A DNA stretch of 64,000 nucleotides from Agromyces sp. H66 (GCF_004959775.1 NZ_SJZG01000011.1:62001-126000), one strand, 5' to 3'. Counted from the stretch's first letter, positions 7,136-15,759 are shown. The notes: a model not told the origin generated them from the sequence alone. A program made the numbers and translations.

Positions 7136-7882
7136 TCAGCCGGTTCCCTCGTCGACGCCGGCGAACGTCTCGGGGTAGTTGCCCAGCCACGCCCAGTTGT
7201 CGACCGGCCAGCTCACCACGAACGCCCGGCCCACCACGTTGTCGATGGGCACGAAGCCCTCGAGCGGCGTGTCGCCGTTGTAGCGGGAGTCCTTCGAGTT
7301 GTACCGGTTGTCGCCCATGACCCAGAGCGAATCGTCGGGCACGACCTCGTCGAAGTCGTCGCGCGACACCTTGGTCTCGCCGGGCGGTAGCGCCACGTAC
7401 GGCTCGTCGAGCGGTACGCCGTTGACGCTCAGCTGGCCGAGCGCGTTGCAGCACACGACGTGGTCGCCCGGCAGGCCGATGACGCGCTTGACGAGATGGT
7501 CGTTCGAGTCGGGTGCCGAGAGTCCCACGAACGCGAGGAACCAGTCGACCGCAGCGATGAGCGGCGGCTGCTGCGACTCCTCCCGCGCGGGGAGCCAACC
7601 GCCCGGGTCCTTGAACACCACCACGTCGCCGCGCGAGATGGGCGTGACCTCGGGCACGAGCTGGTTCACGATGATGCGGTCGTCCATCACGAGGGTCTGC
7701 TCCATCGACTGCGACGGGATGAAGAACGACCGGATGAGGAACGTCTTGATGAGGAACGAGACGAGCACCGCCACCAGGAAGATGACGAGCAGGTCTCGCA
7801 GGAAGAGGAGCGTGCTCTTCTTCCTGCGTGCCGATATCGAGCCCGCGCGGTCCATCCGCGTGGTGCTTGCTTCTTCTGTCAT
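7136..7882 (-). CDS. lepB: Signal peptidase I
   Basis: This membrane enzyme removes signal peptides from exported proteins. The 248-residue protein has a short basic N-terminus, one membrane segment (about residues 29-50) and an extracellular catalytic domain. Ser59 lies in PSQSMEQTL and Lys132 in DHLVKRVIGLPGD, forming the Ser-Lys dyad; VMGDNRYNSKDSR is the conserved box E. The ATG at 7882 lies only 8 bases after a strong hairpin and has no ribosome binding site, so the true start or its control is uncertain; the next ATG, nine codons on, has none either. The order rplS-lepB-rnhB is common in actinobacteria. Confidence 0.94.
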   Translation of the reverse strand: MTEEASTTRMDRAGSISARRKKSTLLFLRDLLVIFLVAVLVSFLIKTFLIRSFFIPSQSMEQTLVMDDRIIVNQLVPEVTPISRGDVVVFKDPGGWLPAREESQQPPLIAAVDWFLAFVGLSAPDSNDHLVKRVIGLPGDHVVCCNALGQLSVNGVPLDEPYVALPPGETKVSRDDFDEVVPDDSLWVMGDNRYNSKDSRYNGDTPLEGFVPIDNVVGRAFVVSWPVDNWAWLGNYPETFAGVDEGTG

Positions 7883-7890
7883 TTAACCGC

Positions 7891-7927
7891 CCGAGCTCCC
7901 CACCCAGTCTAGGGGTGGGGAGCTCGG
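7891..7927 (-). terminator. Perfect 15-bp hairpin after rplS
   Basis: Bases 7891-7905 pair perfectly with 7913-7927 around a 7-base loop (AGTCTAG). The hairpin begins 45 bases past the rplS stop and ends 8 bases before the lepB start. It is the strongest hairpin in this area and probably ends or attenuates rplS transcripts. Its arm also contains a GGGGAG sequence that could act as a distant, hidden ribosome binding site for lepB. Confidence 0.75.
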
Positions 7928-7972
7928 TGATGATGACGGGCCGCTCGCGACGCGCGGGCGGCGGCGATCGGA

Positions 7973-8320
7973 TCAGCTCTCGCGCTTCTCCTTGATCTTC
8001 GCCTTCTTGCCGCGGAGCTTGCGCAGGTAGTACAGCTTCGCGCGACGGACGTCACCGCGGGTGACGACCTCGATGTGGTCGATGACCGGCGAGTGCACCG
8101 GGAACTTGCGCTCGACGCCGACCTGGAAGCTGACCTTGCGGACCGTGAAGGTCTCGCGCACGCCCTCGCCCGAGCGGCCGATGACGACGCCCTGGAAGAC
8201 CTGGATGCGCGAGCGCGTGCCTTCGACGATGTTGACGTGCACCTTGACGGTGTCGCCGGGGCGGAAGTCGGGGATGTCCGACCTCAGGCTCGCGGCGTCG
8301 ACGTGGTCGAGGATGTGCAT
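7973..8320 (-). CDS. rplS: 50S ribosomal protein L19
   Basis: A 115-residue L19 protein, located at the 30S-50S interface in the ribosome. [32 protein letters not shown] and [24 protein letters not shown] are the family signature, and the Lys/Arg-rich tail is typical. The ATG at 8320 agrees with the usual N-terminus (MHILD). It is transcribed from the 220-bp gap upstream and followed by a strong hairpin. Confidence 0.97.
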   Translation of the reverse strand: MHILDHVDAASLRSDIPDFRPGDTVKVHVNIVEGTRSRIQVFQGVVIGRSGEGVRETFTVRKVSFQVGVERKFPVHSPVIDHIEVVTRGDVRRAKLYYLRKLRGKKAKIKEKRES

Positions 8321-8438
8321 GATGGTTCGCTCTCTGCGCCCGCCACCGGTCGAACGCGGATCATGGATGGAAGTGTCCGGTGCCGCCCGCGCGATCGCTC
8401 GCGCCGTGCGTTGCTCCCCGGAGGCAGAGACCTGCGGC

Positions 8439-8459
8439 GGCACAATCGTCTATTGTGCC
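8439..8459. promoter_or_regulatory. Inverted repeat in the rplS upstream region
   Basis: GGCACAAT (8439-8446) and ATTGTGCC (8452-8459) form an 8-bp perfect inverted repeat with a 5-base spacer, 120 bases before rplS. It is the only AT-rich spot in the 220-bp gap 8321-8541, so it probably overlaps the rplS promoter or a regulator site. No family assignment is possible. Confidence 0.4.
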
Positions 8460-8541
8460 ATGCCGCGGCCCGGCGCGCCAAAGCGGACCGAAGCGGCGAA
8501 ACCGCGAGCCGGCGAGTTCGCTGACGGATGCCCCGTCGCGG

Positions 8542-9087
8542 TCACGCCCGGCGGTCGCCCCGCTGCCCTCCGTCGTCGCCGGTGCGCTCGGTGCGCTCCC
8601 GGATGACGATGACCTCCTCGTCAGCGCGGATGAACGTGCGGGACGCGGCATCCGGCTCACCGCCCTGGCCGGCCTGCTGGGCGGCGAGGCGCTCGAACTC
8701 GGCCATGGTGGCCTGCATGCGCTTCGCCCCGTCGGTGGCGAGCTGCCACACGGAGGTCCAGAAGGCGGCGATCGCGAGCAGGATCGCCATGACGCCGAAG
8801 AACGAGCCGCCCTCGCCGTAGAACCCGACGCCGATGACGGCGGCGTGCAACGCCCCGATCACGCCGACGTCGATCCACGACGCCGCGCGCTCGGCACGCA
8901 CGGTCGGACGGATCCTCACGAGGAGGGCGACGACCCCGAGCGTGATGAACGCGACGGGTACCGTGATCACGAGGCCGAGCGTGCCCCAGCCGCCCTGCCC
9001 GAACACGATCCACCCGATACCGAGCCAGATCGGCAGCACGACGGCGGCGGCGATCAGCCACCAGAGGAATGCGCGCCGGATGAGCAT
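8542..9087 (-). CDS. Integral membrane protein of unknown function
   Basis: A 181-residue protein with four predicted membrane segments (about residues 8-28, 38-58, 75-93 and 100-118) and a charged cytoplasmic tail rich in Arg, Glu and Asp. I choose ATG 9087 over the in-frame GTG at 9093, because TACGCT at 9099-9094 would be the -10 box of a leaderless transcript starting at this ATG and the GTG would lie directly against the box. The gene is divergent from map. No functional motif is visible. Confidence 0.8.
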   Translation of the reverse strand: MLIRRAFLWWLIAAAVVLPIWLGIGWIVFGQGGWGTLGLVITVPVAFITLGVVALLVRIRPTVRAERAASWIDVGVIGALHAAVIGVGFYGEGGSFFGVMAILLAIAAFWTSVWQLATDGAKRMQATMAEFERLAAQQAGQGGEPDAASRTFIRADEEVIVIRERTERTGDDGGQRGDRRA

Positions 9088-9174
9088 GGCCACAGCGTAA
9101 CCCGGGCATCCTTCGCGCGGGCCGGGTGTTCACTCAGGGCGGAGCCGACAGAATGGACTCGGAAGGGATTGAGC

Positions 9175-9942
9175 GTGATCGAACTGAGGACCCCCGCCGA
9201 GATCGAGGAGATGCGGCCCGCGGGCCGTTTCGTGGCGAGCGTGCTGGAGGCGACGTCGAAGGCCGCGGCCGTGGGCGTGAACCTGCTCGAGCTCGACGCG
9301 CTCGCGCACGACATGATCCGCGAGGCGGGCGCCGAGAGCTGCTACATCGACTACCACCCGTCGTTCGGCGCGAGCCCGTTCGGCAAGGTGCTCTGCACGT
9401 CGGTGAACGATGCCGTGCTGCACGGACTCCCCCACGACTACCGGCTCCGCGACGGCGACCTGCTGAACCTCGACTTCGCCGCGAAGGTGAACGGCTGGGT
9501 CGCCGACTCGGCGATCTCGGTGGTGGTCGGCACGCCGCGCCCCGAGGATCTGCGGCTCATCGAGACGACCGAGCGGGCGCTGGAGGCGGGCATCGCCGCG
9601 GCGCGCCCGGGCAACCGCATCGGCGACATCTCCCGCGCGATCGCGGATGTCGCGAAGGCCGGGGGCTACTCGATCAACACCGACTTCGGCGGGCACGGCG
9701 TGGGACGCACCATGCACGGCGACCCGCACATCCCGAACAACGGCCGTCCCGGGCGGGGGCTGCCCCTGAAGCCCGGCCTCGTCGTGGCGATCGAGCCGTG
9801 GTTCCTCGAGACCACCGACCGCATCTTCACCGACCCCGACGGTTGGACGCTGCGCAGCGCCGACGGGTCGCGCGGCGCGCACTCGGAGCACACCATCGCG
9901 GTCACCGACGGCGATCCCATCGTGCTCACGCAGCGCGGCTGA
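9175..9942 (+). CDS. map: Methionine aminopeptidase, type I
   Basis: This enzyme removes the initiator Met from new proteins. The 255-residue protein shows the five metal ligands of the pita-bread fold: Asp in LLNLDFAAKVNGWVADSA (two), His in GGHGVGRTMH, Glu in VAIEPWF and Glu in AHSEHTIAV. GTG 9175 is preceded by GGAAGGG at about 9161. The last 17 bases overlap the convergent chelatase gene. Length is normal for the short type I enzymes. Confidence 0.95.
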   Translation: MIELRTPAEIEEMRPAGRFVASVLEATSKAAAVGVNLLELDALAHDMIREAGAESCYIDYHPSFGASPFGKVLCTSVNDAVLHGLPHDYRLRDGDLLNLDFAAKVNGWVADSAISVVVGTPRPEDLRLIETTERALEAGIAAARPGNRIGDISRAIADVAKAGGYSINTDFGGHGVGRTMHGDPHIPNNGRPGRGLPLKPGLVVAIEPWFLETTDRIFTDPDGWTLRSADGSRGAHSEHTIAVTDGDPIVLTQRG

Positions 9943-10645
9943 GCGCGCGGGCGGCGGCGAAGCGATCGAGCACGAGCTCGACGAGCGCGGCCGGCGTCGG
10001 GGCATCCGGCCGCAGGAGCGGCGCGGTCGTGATGTTCGCGCCGGCGGCGACCGCGAGGTCGTGGAAGTAGCCGGGCGCGAGCAGGTAGCTCGCGACGACG
10101 ACCCGGGAGACCGGATGGGTCGCACGGGTCCGCGCGATGGCGTCGGCGAGTGCCGGGCGCGCCGCCGACAGGAATCCGACGGCCACGGGGCGCCCGAGGC
10201 GCGCCGCAAGTCGCCGGCCCACGTCGCGGCAGTCGGCGACGGCGCGTGGGTCGCTCGACCCGGCCGCGGCGAGCACGACGCGGTCGTCGCCGCGCAGGCC
10301 CGCCTCGGCGAGTCGGGCGCAGAGCACCTCGACGAGCCGGTCGTCGGGTCCGAGCGCGGCGCCGAGCAGGGTCGGGCCGGATGCCCCGGCTGCCTCCCGC
10401 GCGAGGTCCACGTGCACGTGGTGGCCGGCCGACAGCAGGAGCGGCACGATCACCGGATCGTGCCCCGACGCGAGCGACCCGAGCACGGATGCCACGTCGG
10501 GCTGCTGCACGTCGACGAACGCGTCCTCGACCACGAGGTCGGGCGCCGCGCGTCGCACCTCGGCCACGAGCGCCGCCACGGCCGCCCGCCCCGCGGCCGA
10601 GGACGTGCCGTGCGAGGCGGCGACGAGCGCGGCGGACCGGGTCAT
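9926..10645 (-). CDS. CbiX-type sirohydrochlorin chelatase, copy 1
   Basis: A 239-residue protein of the CbiX/SirB class, which inserts Fe (or Co) into sirohydrochlorin. It has two CbiX repeats: the first with AASHGT, PLLLSAGHHVHVDL and the second starting near LAAAGSSDPRAV and ending in VVASYLLAPGYFHDL. His residues in SHGT and GHH are probable metal ligands. ATG 10645 overlaps the nirD stop, so it is co-transcribed with nirD and presumably supplies siroheme iron for nitrite reductase. A related copy lies at 21082-21843. Confidence 0.88.
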   Translation of the reverse strand: MTRSAALVAASHGTSSAAGRAAVAALVAEVRRAAPDLVVEDAFVDVQQPDVASVLGSLASGHDPVIVPLLLSAGHHVHVDLAREAAGASGPTLLGAALGPDDRLVEVLCARLAEAGLRGDDRVVLAAAGSSDPRAVADCRDVGRRLAARLGRPVAVGFLSAARPALADAIARTRATHPVSRVVVASYLLAPGYFHDLAVAAGANITTAPLLRPDAPTPAALVELVLDRFAAARALSRAA

Positions 10646-10992
10646 CCGTCGAGCTCCACCTCGATCATGCCGCCGACCACGCGCGTGCGATAGGTGCGCA
10701 GGGCGAGCGAGCCGTCGCTGAAGCACTCGCCCGTGCCGAGGTCGTAGACCTCCTTGTGCAGCGGCGAGGCGATCGTCGGGCGGTCGCCGCGCGAACCGAC
10801 GATCCCCCTGGCCATGACGGGCGCGCCCGTGTGCGGGTCGTGGTGGTCGACGGCGTACACCTCTTCGTCCGACAGGCGGACGATCGCGACCTGACGGCCT
10901 CCGAGCAGGGCGGCCTCGCCCCATCCCGGCTCGAGGTCGTCGATTCGGCAGGTGCGTTCCCAGGTGGTCGTCATCTCGATCGTCGGCGGCAT
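10642..10992 (-). CDS. nirD: Nitrite reductase small subunit, Rieske-like NirD
   Basis: NirD partners with NirB to reduce nitrite to ammonium with NADH. The 116-residue protein shows the Rieske-like fold (VAIVRL, EVYAVDHHDPHTGAPVMARGIVG, PTIASPLHKEVYDL) but lacks the Cys-His iron-sulphur ligands, as assimilatory NirD does. ATG 10992 is chosen for the GAGGAG site 6 bases upstream. Unusually it is divergent from nirB and heads an operon with a chelatase. Its promoter carries the same GlnR-like boxes as nirB. Confidence 0.92.
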   Translation of the reverse strand: MPPTIEMTTTWERTCRIDDLEPGWGEAALLGGRQVAIVRLSDEEVYAVDHHDPHTGAPVMARGIVGSRGDRPTIASPLHKEVYDLGTGECFSDGSLALRTYRTRVVGGMIEVELDG

Positions 10993-11017
10993 TCCGGCTC
11001 CTCTCGTCGTGGCTGCG

Positions 11018-11071
11018 ACGCTACGTGCCGTCTGTTACCGCCGCGGCGGTTCCGTGTTTCCCCGACGTGAA
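11018..11071 (-). promoter_or_regulatory. nirD promoter with GlnR-like operator
   Basis: Read on the minus strand: TTCAC (11071-11067), 6 bases, GAAAC (11060-11056), 17 bases, GTAAC (11038-11034), 10 bases, then TAGCGT (11023-11018) as the -10 box. This matches the GlnR consensus gTnAC-n6-GaAAC in 11-bp steps, and the 17+10 spacing recurs at three other promoters in the window. The transcript would start near 11011, about 19 bases before the nirD start. Confidence 0.75.
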
Positions 11072-11120
11072 ACCGCCCTCACATCGGTCGCAGGCAGGCG
11101 TGCGGTCGAGGGCGCACGAG

Positions 11121-11163
11121 GTTACGTCGCCGTAACAGGGCGGAAACGGCCCGGTCCTACGCT
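11121..11163 (+). promoter_or_regulatory. nirB promoter with GlnR-like operator
   Basis: GTTAC (11121-11125), 6 bases, GTAAC (11132-11136), 6 bases, GAAAC (11143-11147), 10 bases, then TACGCT (11158-11163) as the -10 box. All three boxes fit the actinobacterial GlnR half-site spacing. This is the most complete of the four related operators. The transcript would begin near 11170, about 23 bases before the nirB ATG. Confidence 0.8.
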
Positions 11164-11192
11164 CGCCTGCAACCGAGTCACCGGAGGCAGCC

Positions 11193-13808
11193 ATGACCGA
11201 GACCACCCACGCCGCGTCCGGCGTGCGCGACGTCGTCATCGTCGGCGGCGGGCCCGCGGCGCACCGACTCGCCGACAGCCTGCACGCCCGCGACACCGAA
11301 CGCCGGCTGCGGGTCACCGTGGTGGGCGAGGAGGCGCACGAGCCCTACGATCGCGTCGCGCTCAGCACGAGGCTCGCGGATGCCGCGGCCGACCTCACCC
11401 TCCAGCCCTCGTCGATGTGGGACGACGGCCGCATCCGACTCGTCACCGGCGAGCGCGTCGTCGACGTCGACCCGGTCTCCCGCGTCGCGACCACGTCGGC
11501 CGGACGCGCGCTGCACTGGGATGAGCTCGTGCTCGCCACCGGCTCGAGCGCGCCCGTGCCCGAGATCCCCGGCCGCGAGCACGCCCGCGTCTACCGCACG
11601 ATCGACGACGTCGACGCGCTCGTCGCCGAGACGCGCGAGCTCGCCCGGCGGCACGCCCGCCCGGCGCAGGTCGTGGTCGCGGGCGGCGGACTCCTCGGCC
11701 TCGAGGCGGCCGGCGGGCTCGCGAAGCTCGGCGCGCACACCGCCGTGGTGCACTCGGGCGGCTGGCTCATGTCGGCGCAGCTCGACGAGGGCGCCGGGCG
11801 CGCGCTCGGCCGCATCATCGCCGGCCAGGGCATCGGCCTCCATCTCGGCACCCGCCCGGCCGAGGTCGTGGTCGAGGACGACGCGGTCGTGGCCGTCCAG
11901 CTCACGAACGGCCGCCTCATCGCCTGCGACCTCATCGTCTTCGCCATCGGCATCTCCCCGCGCGACGAGCTGGCGCGGGGCCTCGGCCTCGAGCTGGGAC
12001 CGCGGGGCGGCGTCGCGATCGACACGTCGTGCGCGGCATCCGCCCCGCACGTCTGGGCGATCGGGGAGGTCGCGAGCTTCGAGGGCCGCTGCACCGGCCT
12101 CGTCGCGCCGGCCAATGCCATGGCCGAGGTCGTCGCCGACCGCCTGCTCGGCGGCGCCGCCGAGTTCACGACCGTCGACGACGCGACGAAGCTGAAGCTC
12201 TCGGGTGTCGACGTCGCAAGCTTCGGCGACGCGCTGGCCCGCACCGAGCAGGCCCTCGAGATCGTCTACGCCGACCCGGCGCGCGGCCTCTACCAGAAGC
12301 TCGTCGTGACCGACGACGCGAAGACACTGCTCGGCGGCATCTTCGTGGGCGACGCGTCGCCGTACGCCTCGCTGCGGCCGCTGCTCGGCACGCAGCTGTC
12401 GAGCGAACCGGCCGCCTACCTCTCGGCGTCGGGCATGGAGGCGCCGGCCGGTGACGAGCTGCCCGCCTCCGCGCTCGTGTGCGCCTGCAACAACGTCTCG
12501 GCGGGCACGATCCGCGACGCGGTGAACGGGCCCCACGGCGCGCACGAGGAGGGCTGCACCGAGCTGGGTGCGGTGAAGACGTGCACGCGCGCCGGCACCC
12601 AGTGCGGCTCGTGCGTGCCGCTCGTGAAGAAGCTGCTCGAGTCCGAACTGACGAAGGCGGGCGTCACGCCGTCGCGCGCCCTCTGCGAGCACTTCGGGAT
12701 GTCGCGTCAGGAGCTCTTCGAGTCGATCCGCGTGCTCGAGCTGACGAGCTTCGACCAGATCATCGATCGCCTCGGCACCGGCCGCGGCTGCGATGTGTGC
12801 AAGCCGGTCGTCGCCTCGATCCTGGCCACCCAGCACGGCTCGTACATCCTCGACGGCGGCCGCGGCGGCCTGCAGGACACCAACGACCGGGCGATGGCGA
12901 ACATGCAGAAGGACGGCACGTACTCGGTGGTCCCCCGCATCCCCGCGGGTGAGATCACGCCGCAGAAGCTCGCGGTGATCGCGCAGGTCGCCACCGACTT
13001 CGGCCTCTACACGAAGATCACGGGCGGCCAGCGCATCGACCTGTTCGGCGCCCGGCTCGACCAGCTCCCCGAGATCTGGAAGCGGCTCGTCGACGCCGGC
13101 TTCGAATCCGGACAGGCGTACGGCAAGGCCCTCCGCAACGTGAAGAGCTGCGTCGGCTCGACCTGGTGCCGGTACGGCGTGCAGGACTCGGTCGCGATGG
13201 CCGTGCAGCTGGAGCTGCGCTATCGCGGCCTGCGTTCGCCGCACAAGCTGAAGTTCGGCGTCTCGGGCTGCGCGCGGGAGTGCGCCGAGGCCCGGGGCAA
13301 GGACGTGGGCGTCATCGCGACCGAACGCGGCTGGAACCTCTACGTCGGCGGCAACGGCGGCTTCCAGCCGGCGCACGCGCAACTGCTCGCGAGCGACCTC
13401 GACGACGAGACCCTCCTGCGCTACATCGACCGCTACCTCATGTACTACATCCGCACCGCCGACCGCCTGCAGCGCACGGCCCGATGGATGGAGGACCTCG
13501 AGGGCGGCCTCGACCACGTGCGCGACGTCGTCGTGCACGATTCGCTCGGCCTCGCCGACGAGCTCGAGCAGGCCGTCGCGCGACACGTCGACGCCTACGA
13601 GGACGAATGGGCCGCGACGCTCGCCGACCCCGACCGCCTGCGCCGCTTCCGCTCGTTCGTGAATGCGCCGAACGTGCCCGATCCCTCGATCGCGCGGGTG
13701 CCCGACCGGCGCGGACAGTTCCGGCCGGCCACCGCCGACGAACGCGCGCGTGGTGAGGCGGTGCTCGTCGCCGGTCCCTCGATCCCCGTCCGGGGGGCCG
13801 ACGCATGA
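11193..13808 (+). CDS. nirB: NADH-dependent assimilatory nitrite reductase, large subunit
   Basis: NirB reduces nitrite to ammonium in the cytoplasm using NADH, FAD, iron-sulphur centres and siroheme. The 871-residue protein has an FAD site (VIVGGGPAAHRLA, about 15-27), an NAD site (VVVAGGGLLGLEAAG, about 163-177), a BFD-like [2Fe-2S] region (VCACNN ... CGSC, about 428-475) and the sulphite/nitrite reductase fold. C653-x5-C659 and C693-x3-C697 are the siroheme/[4Fe-4S] ligands. GGAGG precedes ATG 11193. The stop overlaps cobA (ATGA), so nirB-cobA-nnaR form one operon. Confidence 0.97.
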   Translation: MTETTHAASGVRDVVIVGGGPAAHRLADSLHARDTERRLRVTVVGEEAHEPYDRVALSTRLADAAADLTLQPSSMWDDGRIRLVTGERVVDVDPVSRVATTSAGRALHWDELVLATGSSAPVPEIPGREHARVYRTIDDVDALVAETRELARRHARPAQVVVAGGGLLGLEAAGGLAKLGAHTAVVHSGGWLMSAQLDEGAGRALGRIIAGQGIGLHLGTRPAEVVVEDDAVVAVQLTNGRLIACDLIVFAIGISPRDELARGLGLELGPRGGVAIDTSCAASAPHVWAIGEVASFEGRCTGLVAPANAMAEVVADRLLGGAAEFTTVDDATKLKLSGVDVASFGDALARTEQALEIVYADPARGLYQKLVVTDDAKTLLGGIFVGDASPYASLRPLLGTQLSSEPAAYLSASGMEAPAGDELPASALVCACNNVSAGTIRDAVNGPHGAHEEGCTELGAVKTCTRAGTQCGSCVPLVKKLLESELTKAGVTPSRALCEHFGMSRQELFESIRVLELTSFDQIIDRLGTGRGCDVCKPVVASILATQHGSYILDGGRGGLQDTNDRAMANMQKDGTYSVVPRIPAGEITPQKLAVIAQVATDFGLYTKITGGQRIDLFGARLDQLPEIWKRLVDAGFESGQAYGKALRNVKSCVGSTWCRYGVQDSVAMAVQLELRYRGLRSPHKLKFGVSGCARECAEARGKDVGVIATERGWNLYVGGNGGFQPAHAQLLASDLDDETLLRYIDRYLMYYIRTADRLQRTARWMEDLEGGLDHVRDVVVHDSLGLADELEQAVARHVDAYEDEWAATLADPDRLRRFRSFVNAPNVPDPSIARVPDRRGQFRPATADERARGEAVLVAGPSIPVRGADA

Positions 13809-14581
13809 CCGGCCGGGTGACGCTCGTCGGCGGCGGCCCCGGCCGTGAGGACCTCCTCACGCTCGCCGCCGTGCGCGCGCTCGCCGAGGCCGACGTCGTG
13901 CTCTACGACCGCCTCGCCCCGCACGAACGGCTCGCCGAGCTGGCGCCCGGCGCCGAGCTCGTCGACGTCGGCAAGCGTCCCGGTCACCACGCCGTGCCGC
14001 AGGCCGAGATCGAGACGCTCCTCGTCGCGCACGCCCGCGAGGGCCGGCACGTCGTGCGCCTGAAGGGCGGTGACCCGTACGTGCTCGGCCGGGGCAGCGA
14101 GGAGGTGCTCGCCTGCCACGCCGAGGGCGTGCGCGTCGAGGTGATCCCGGGCGTCACGAGTGCCGTCGCCGTGCCCGGCGCGGCCGGCATCCCCCTCACG
14201 CACCGGGGCGTCAGCCACCTGTTCACGGTCGTCTCGGGCCATGCGCCGCTGACCGACGCCGAACTCGCGAACCTCGCGGGCCTCGGCGGCACGATCGTCG
14301 TGCTCATGGGCATGGGCTCGCTCCCGCAGCTCGTGGCGGGTCTCGGCCGTCACGGCATGCGCGCCGACATGCCCGTCGCGATCGTCGAGCGCGGGTTCAG
14401 CGCCCGCCAGCGCACGACGATCGGCGACCTCGCCGGCATCGTCGTCGCCGCCGGCCGTGCCCGGGTCTCCTCGCCCGCCGTCGTCGTGGTCGGCGAGGTC
14501 GTGCGGCTCGCGCACGACGGCGACGCGAGCGCCGCCGACCTCATGGCGCGAGCGGCGGGCTTCGCGGCGGTGGCGCCATGA
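13805..14581 (+). CDS. cobA: Uroporphyrinogen-III C-methyltransferase (siroheme synthesis)
   Basis: SUMT transfers two methyl groups from SAM to uroporphyrinogen III, making precorrin-2 on the way to siroheme. The 258-residue protein has VTLVGGGPGREDLLTL at the start, YDRLAPHERL, VRLKGGDPYVLGRGSEEV and GVTSAVAVPGAAGIPLTHRG, all family signatures. It lacks the CysG-N oxidase/chelatase part, so ferrochelation is left to the CbiX genes, and the oxidase step may be done elsewhere. Both ends overlap neighbours by 4 bases. Confidence 0.95.
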   Translation: MTGRVTLVGGGPGREDLLTLAAVRALAEADVVLYDRLAPHERLAELAPGAELVDVGKRPGHHAVPQAEIETLLVAHAREGRHVVRLKGGDPYVLGRGSEEVLACHAEGVRVEVIPGVTSAVAVPGAAGIPLTHRGVSHLFTVVSGHAPLTDAELANLAGLGGTIVVLMGMGSLPQLVAGLGRHGMRADMPVAIVERGFSARQRTTIGDLAGIVVAAGRARVSSPAVVVVGEVVRLAHDGDASAADLMARAAGFAAVAP

Positions 14582-15708
14582 CCGACGTCCTGGAGTGCCC
14601 GCCCGGCTTCCGGCCCGATCAGCTCGAGGGCTTCCGCATCGGCGTCACGAGCGACCGACGGTCGGCCGACCTCATCGACGCCCTCGCGCGCCGGGGCGCC
14701 CAGGTGCTGCACGCGCCGACGCTGCGGATGGCGAACGCCGTCTCCGACGACCCCGTGATCGCCGACACGCGGGCGATCATCGAGGCGCGACCCGACGTGC
14801 TCCTCGCGACGACCGCCTACGGCGTGCGCCGGTGGTTCGAGGTCGCGGATGCCGCGGGGCTCGGCGAGGACCTCGTCGACGCGCTCTCCGACACCGCGAT
14901 CCTCGTGCGCGGGCCGAAGGCCCGCGGAGGCATCCGTGCCGCGGGGCTCAACGACGTCGGGATGAGTGCGGAGGAGACCACCGAGTCGCTCATCGACGAG
15001 GTGCTCACGACGTACCCTCCCGGCCTCACCGTGGCGGTGCAGTTGCACGGTTTCCTGAACCCGTGGCAGCTCGATCGGCTGCACGACGCGCACGACCGCG
15101 TGCTCACCGTCGAGCCGTACCGCTGGATCGAGACTGACGACGCCGACGACCGCGTCGACCGGCTCATCGACGCCGCCTGCTCGGGCGGACTCGACGCGAT
15201 CACGTTCACGAGCGCGCCGGCGGTGCACGCGCTGCTCAGCGCCGCCGAGGCCCGCGGGCGCCACGACGACCTCGTCGACGCCATGTGCGGCCCGGTCGTG
15301 GCCGCCGCCGTCGGGCCCGTGACGGCCGCACCGCTCCTCGCCGCGGGCATCGCGCCCATCCAGCCCGAGCGGTATCGCATGGGCGCACTCATCCGGCTCG
15401 TGTGCGAGCACCTCGAACAGTCCCGGATCATCCGCCTCGACACCCGCCACGGACCGCTCGCGCTGCGCGGCTCCGTGGTCGACATCGACGATCGGCGGGT
15501 GGCGCTCGCGCCCGTTGCGCTCACGATCCTGCGCACCCTCGTGCAGGCGCGCGGCTCGGTCGTCGCGCGCGACCGGCTCGCCGCGTCGCTGCCCGGCACC
15601 ACCGACCCGCACGCCCTCGAGGTGGCGCTCAGCCGCCTCAGGCAGACCATCGGCGTGCCCGGGCTCATCGCGACGGTCGTCAAGCGCGGCTACCGGATCG
15701 ATGTCTGA
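14578..15708 (+). CDS. nnaR: NnaR-like regulator: HemD domain with winged-helix DNA-binding domain
   Basis: A 376-residue protein with a uroporphyrinogen-III-synthase-like fold (about 1-265: FRIGVTSDRR, ATTAYGVRRWFEVA, DAITFTSAPAVHALL) and a C-terminal OmpR-type winged helix (about 290-375: LALRGSVVDIDDRRVALAPVA through VVKRGYRI). The same fusion, called NnaR in Streptomyces and mycobacteria, activates nitrate/nitrite assimilation together with GlnR. Here it is the last gene of the nirB operon, within the set of promoters it would control. It might still have some synthase activity; regulator is the better call from context. Confidence 0.85.
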   Translation: MTDVLECPPGFRPDQLEGFRIGVTSDRRSADLIDALARRGAQVLHAPTLRMANAVSDDPVIADTRAIIEARPDVLLATTAYGVRRWFEVADAAGLGEDLVDALSDTAILVRGPKARGGIRAAGLNDVGMSAEETTESLIDEVLTTYPPGLTVAVQLHGFLNPWQLDRLHDAHDRVLTVEPYRWIETDDADDRVDRLIDAACSGGLDAITFTSAPAVHALLSAAEARGRHDDLVDAMCGPVVAAAVGPVTAAPLLAAGIAPIQPERYRMGALIRLVCEHLEQSRIIRLDTRHGPLALRGSVVDIDDRRVALAPVALTILRTLVQARGSVVARDRLAASLPGTTDPHALEVALSRLRQTIGVPGLIATVVKRGYRIDV

Positions 15709-15759
15709 CCACGACCTCACACCGCCGCCGGGCCCGGGTGAGCAGGTGGAGACGCAGGG

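Noticed and set aside
11178..13586. An 802-codon open frame on the minus strand opposite nirB
   Set aside because: It mirrors nirB codon for codon, is compositionally odd (mainly Arg, Val, Gly, Asp, Ala) and has no family motif. Long antisense frames are expected opposite genes with G/C-rich third positions.
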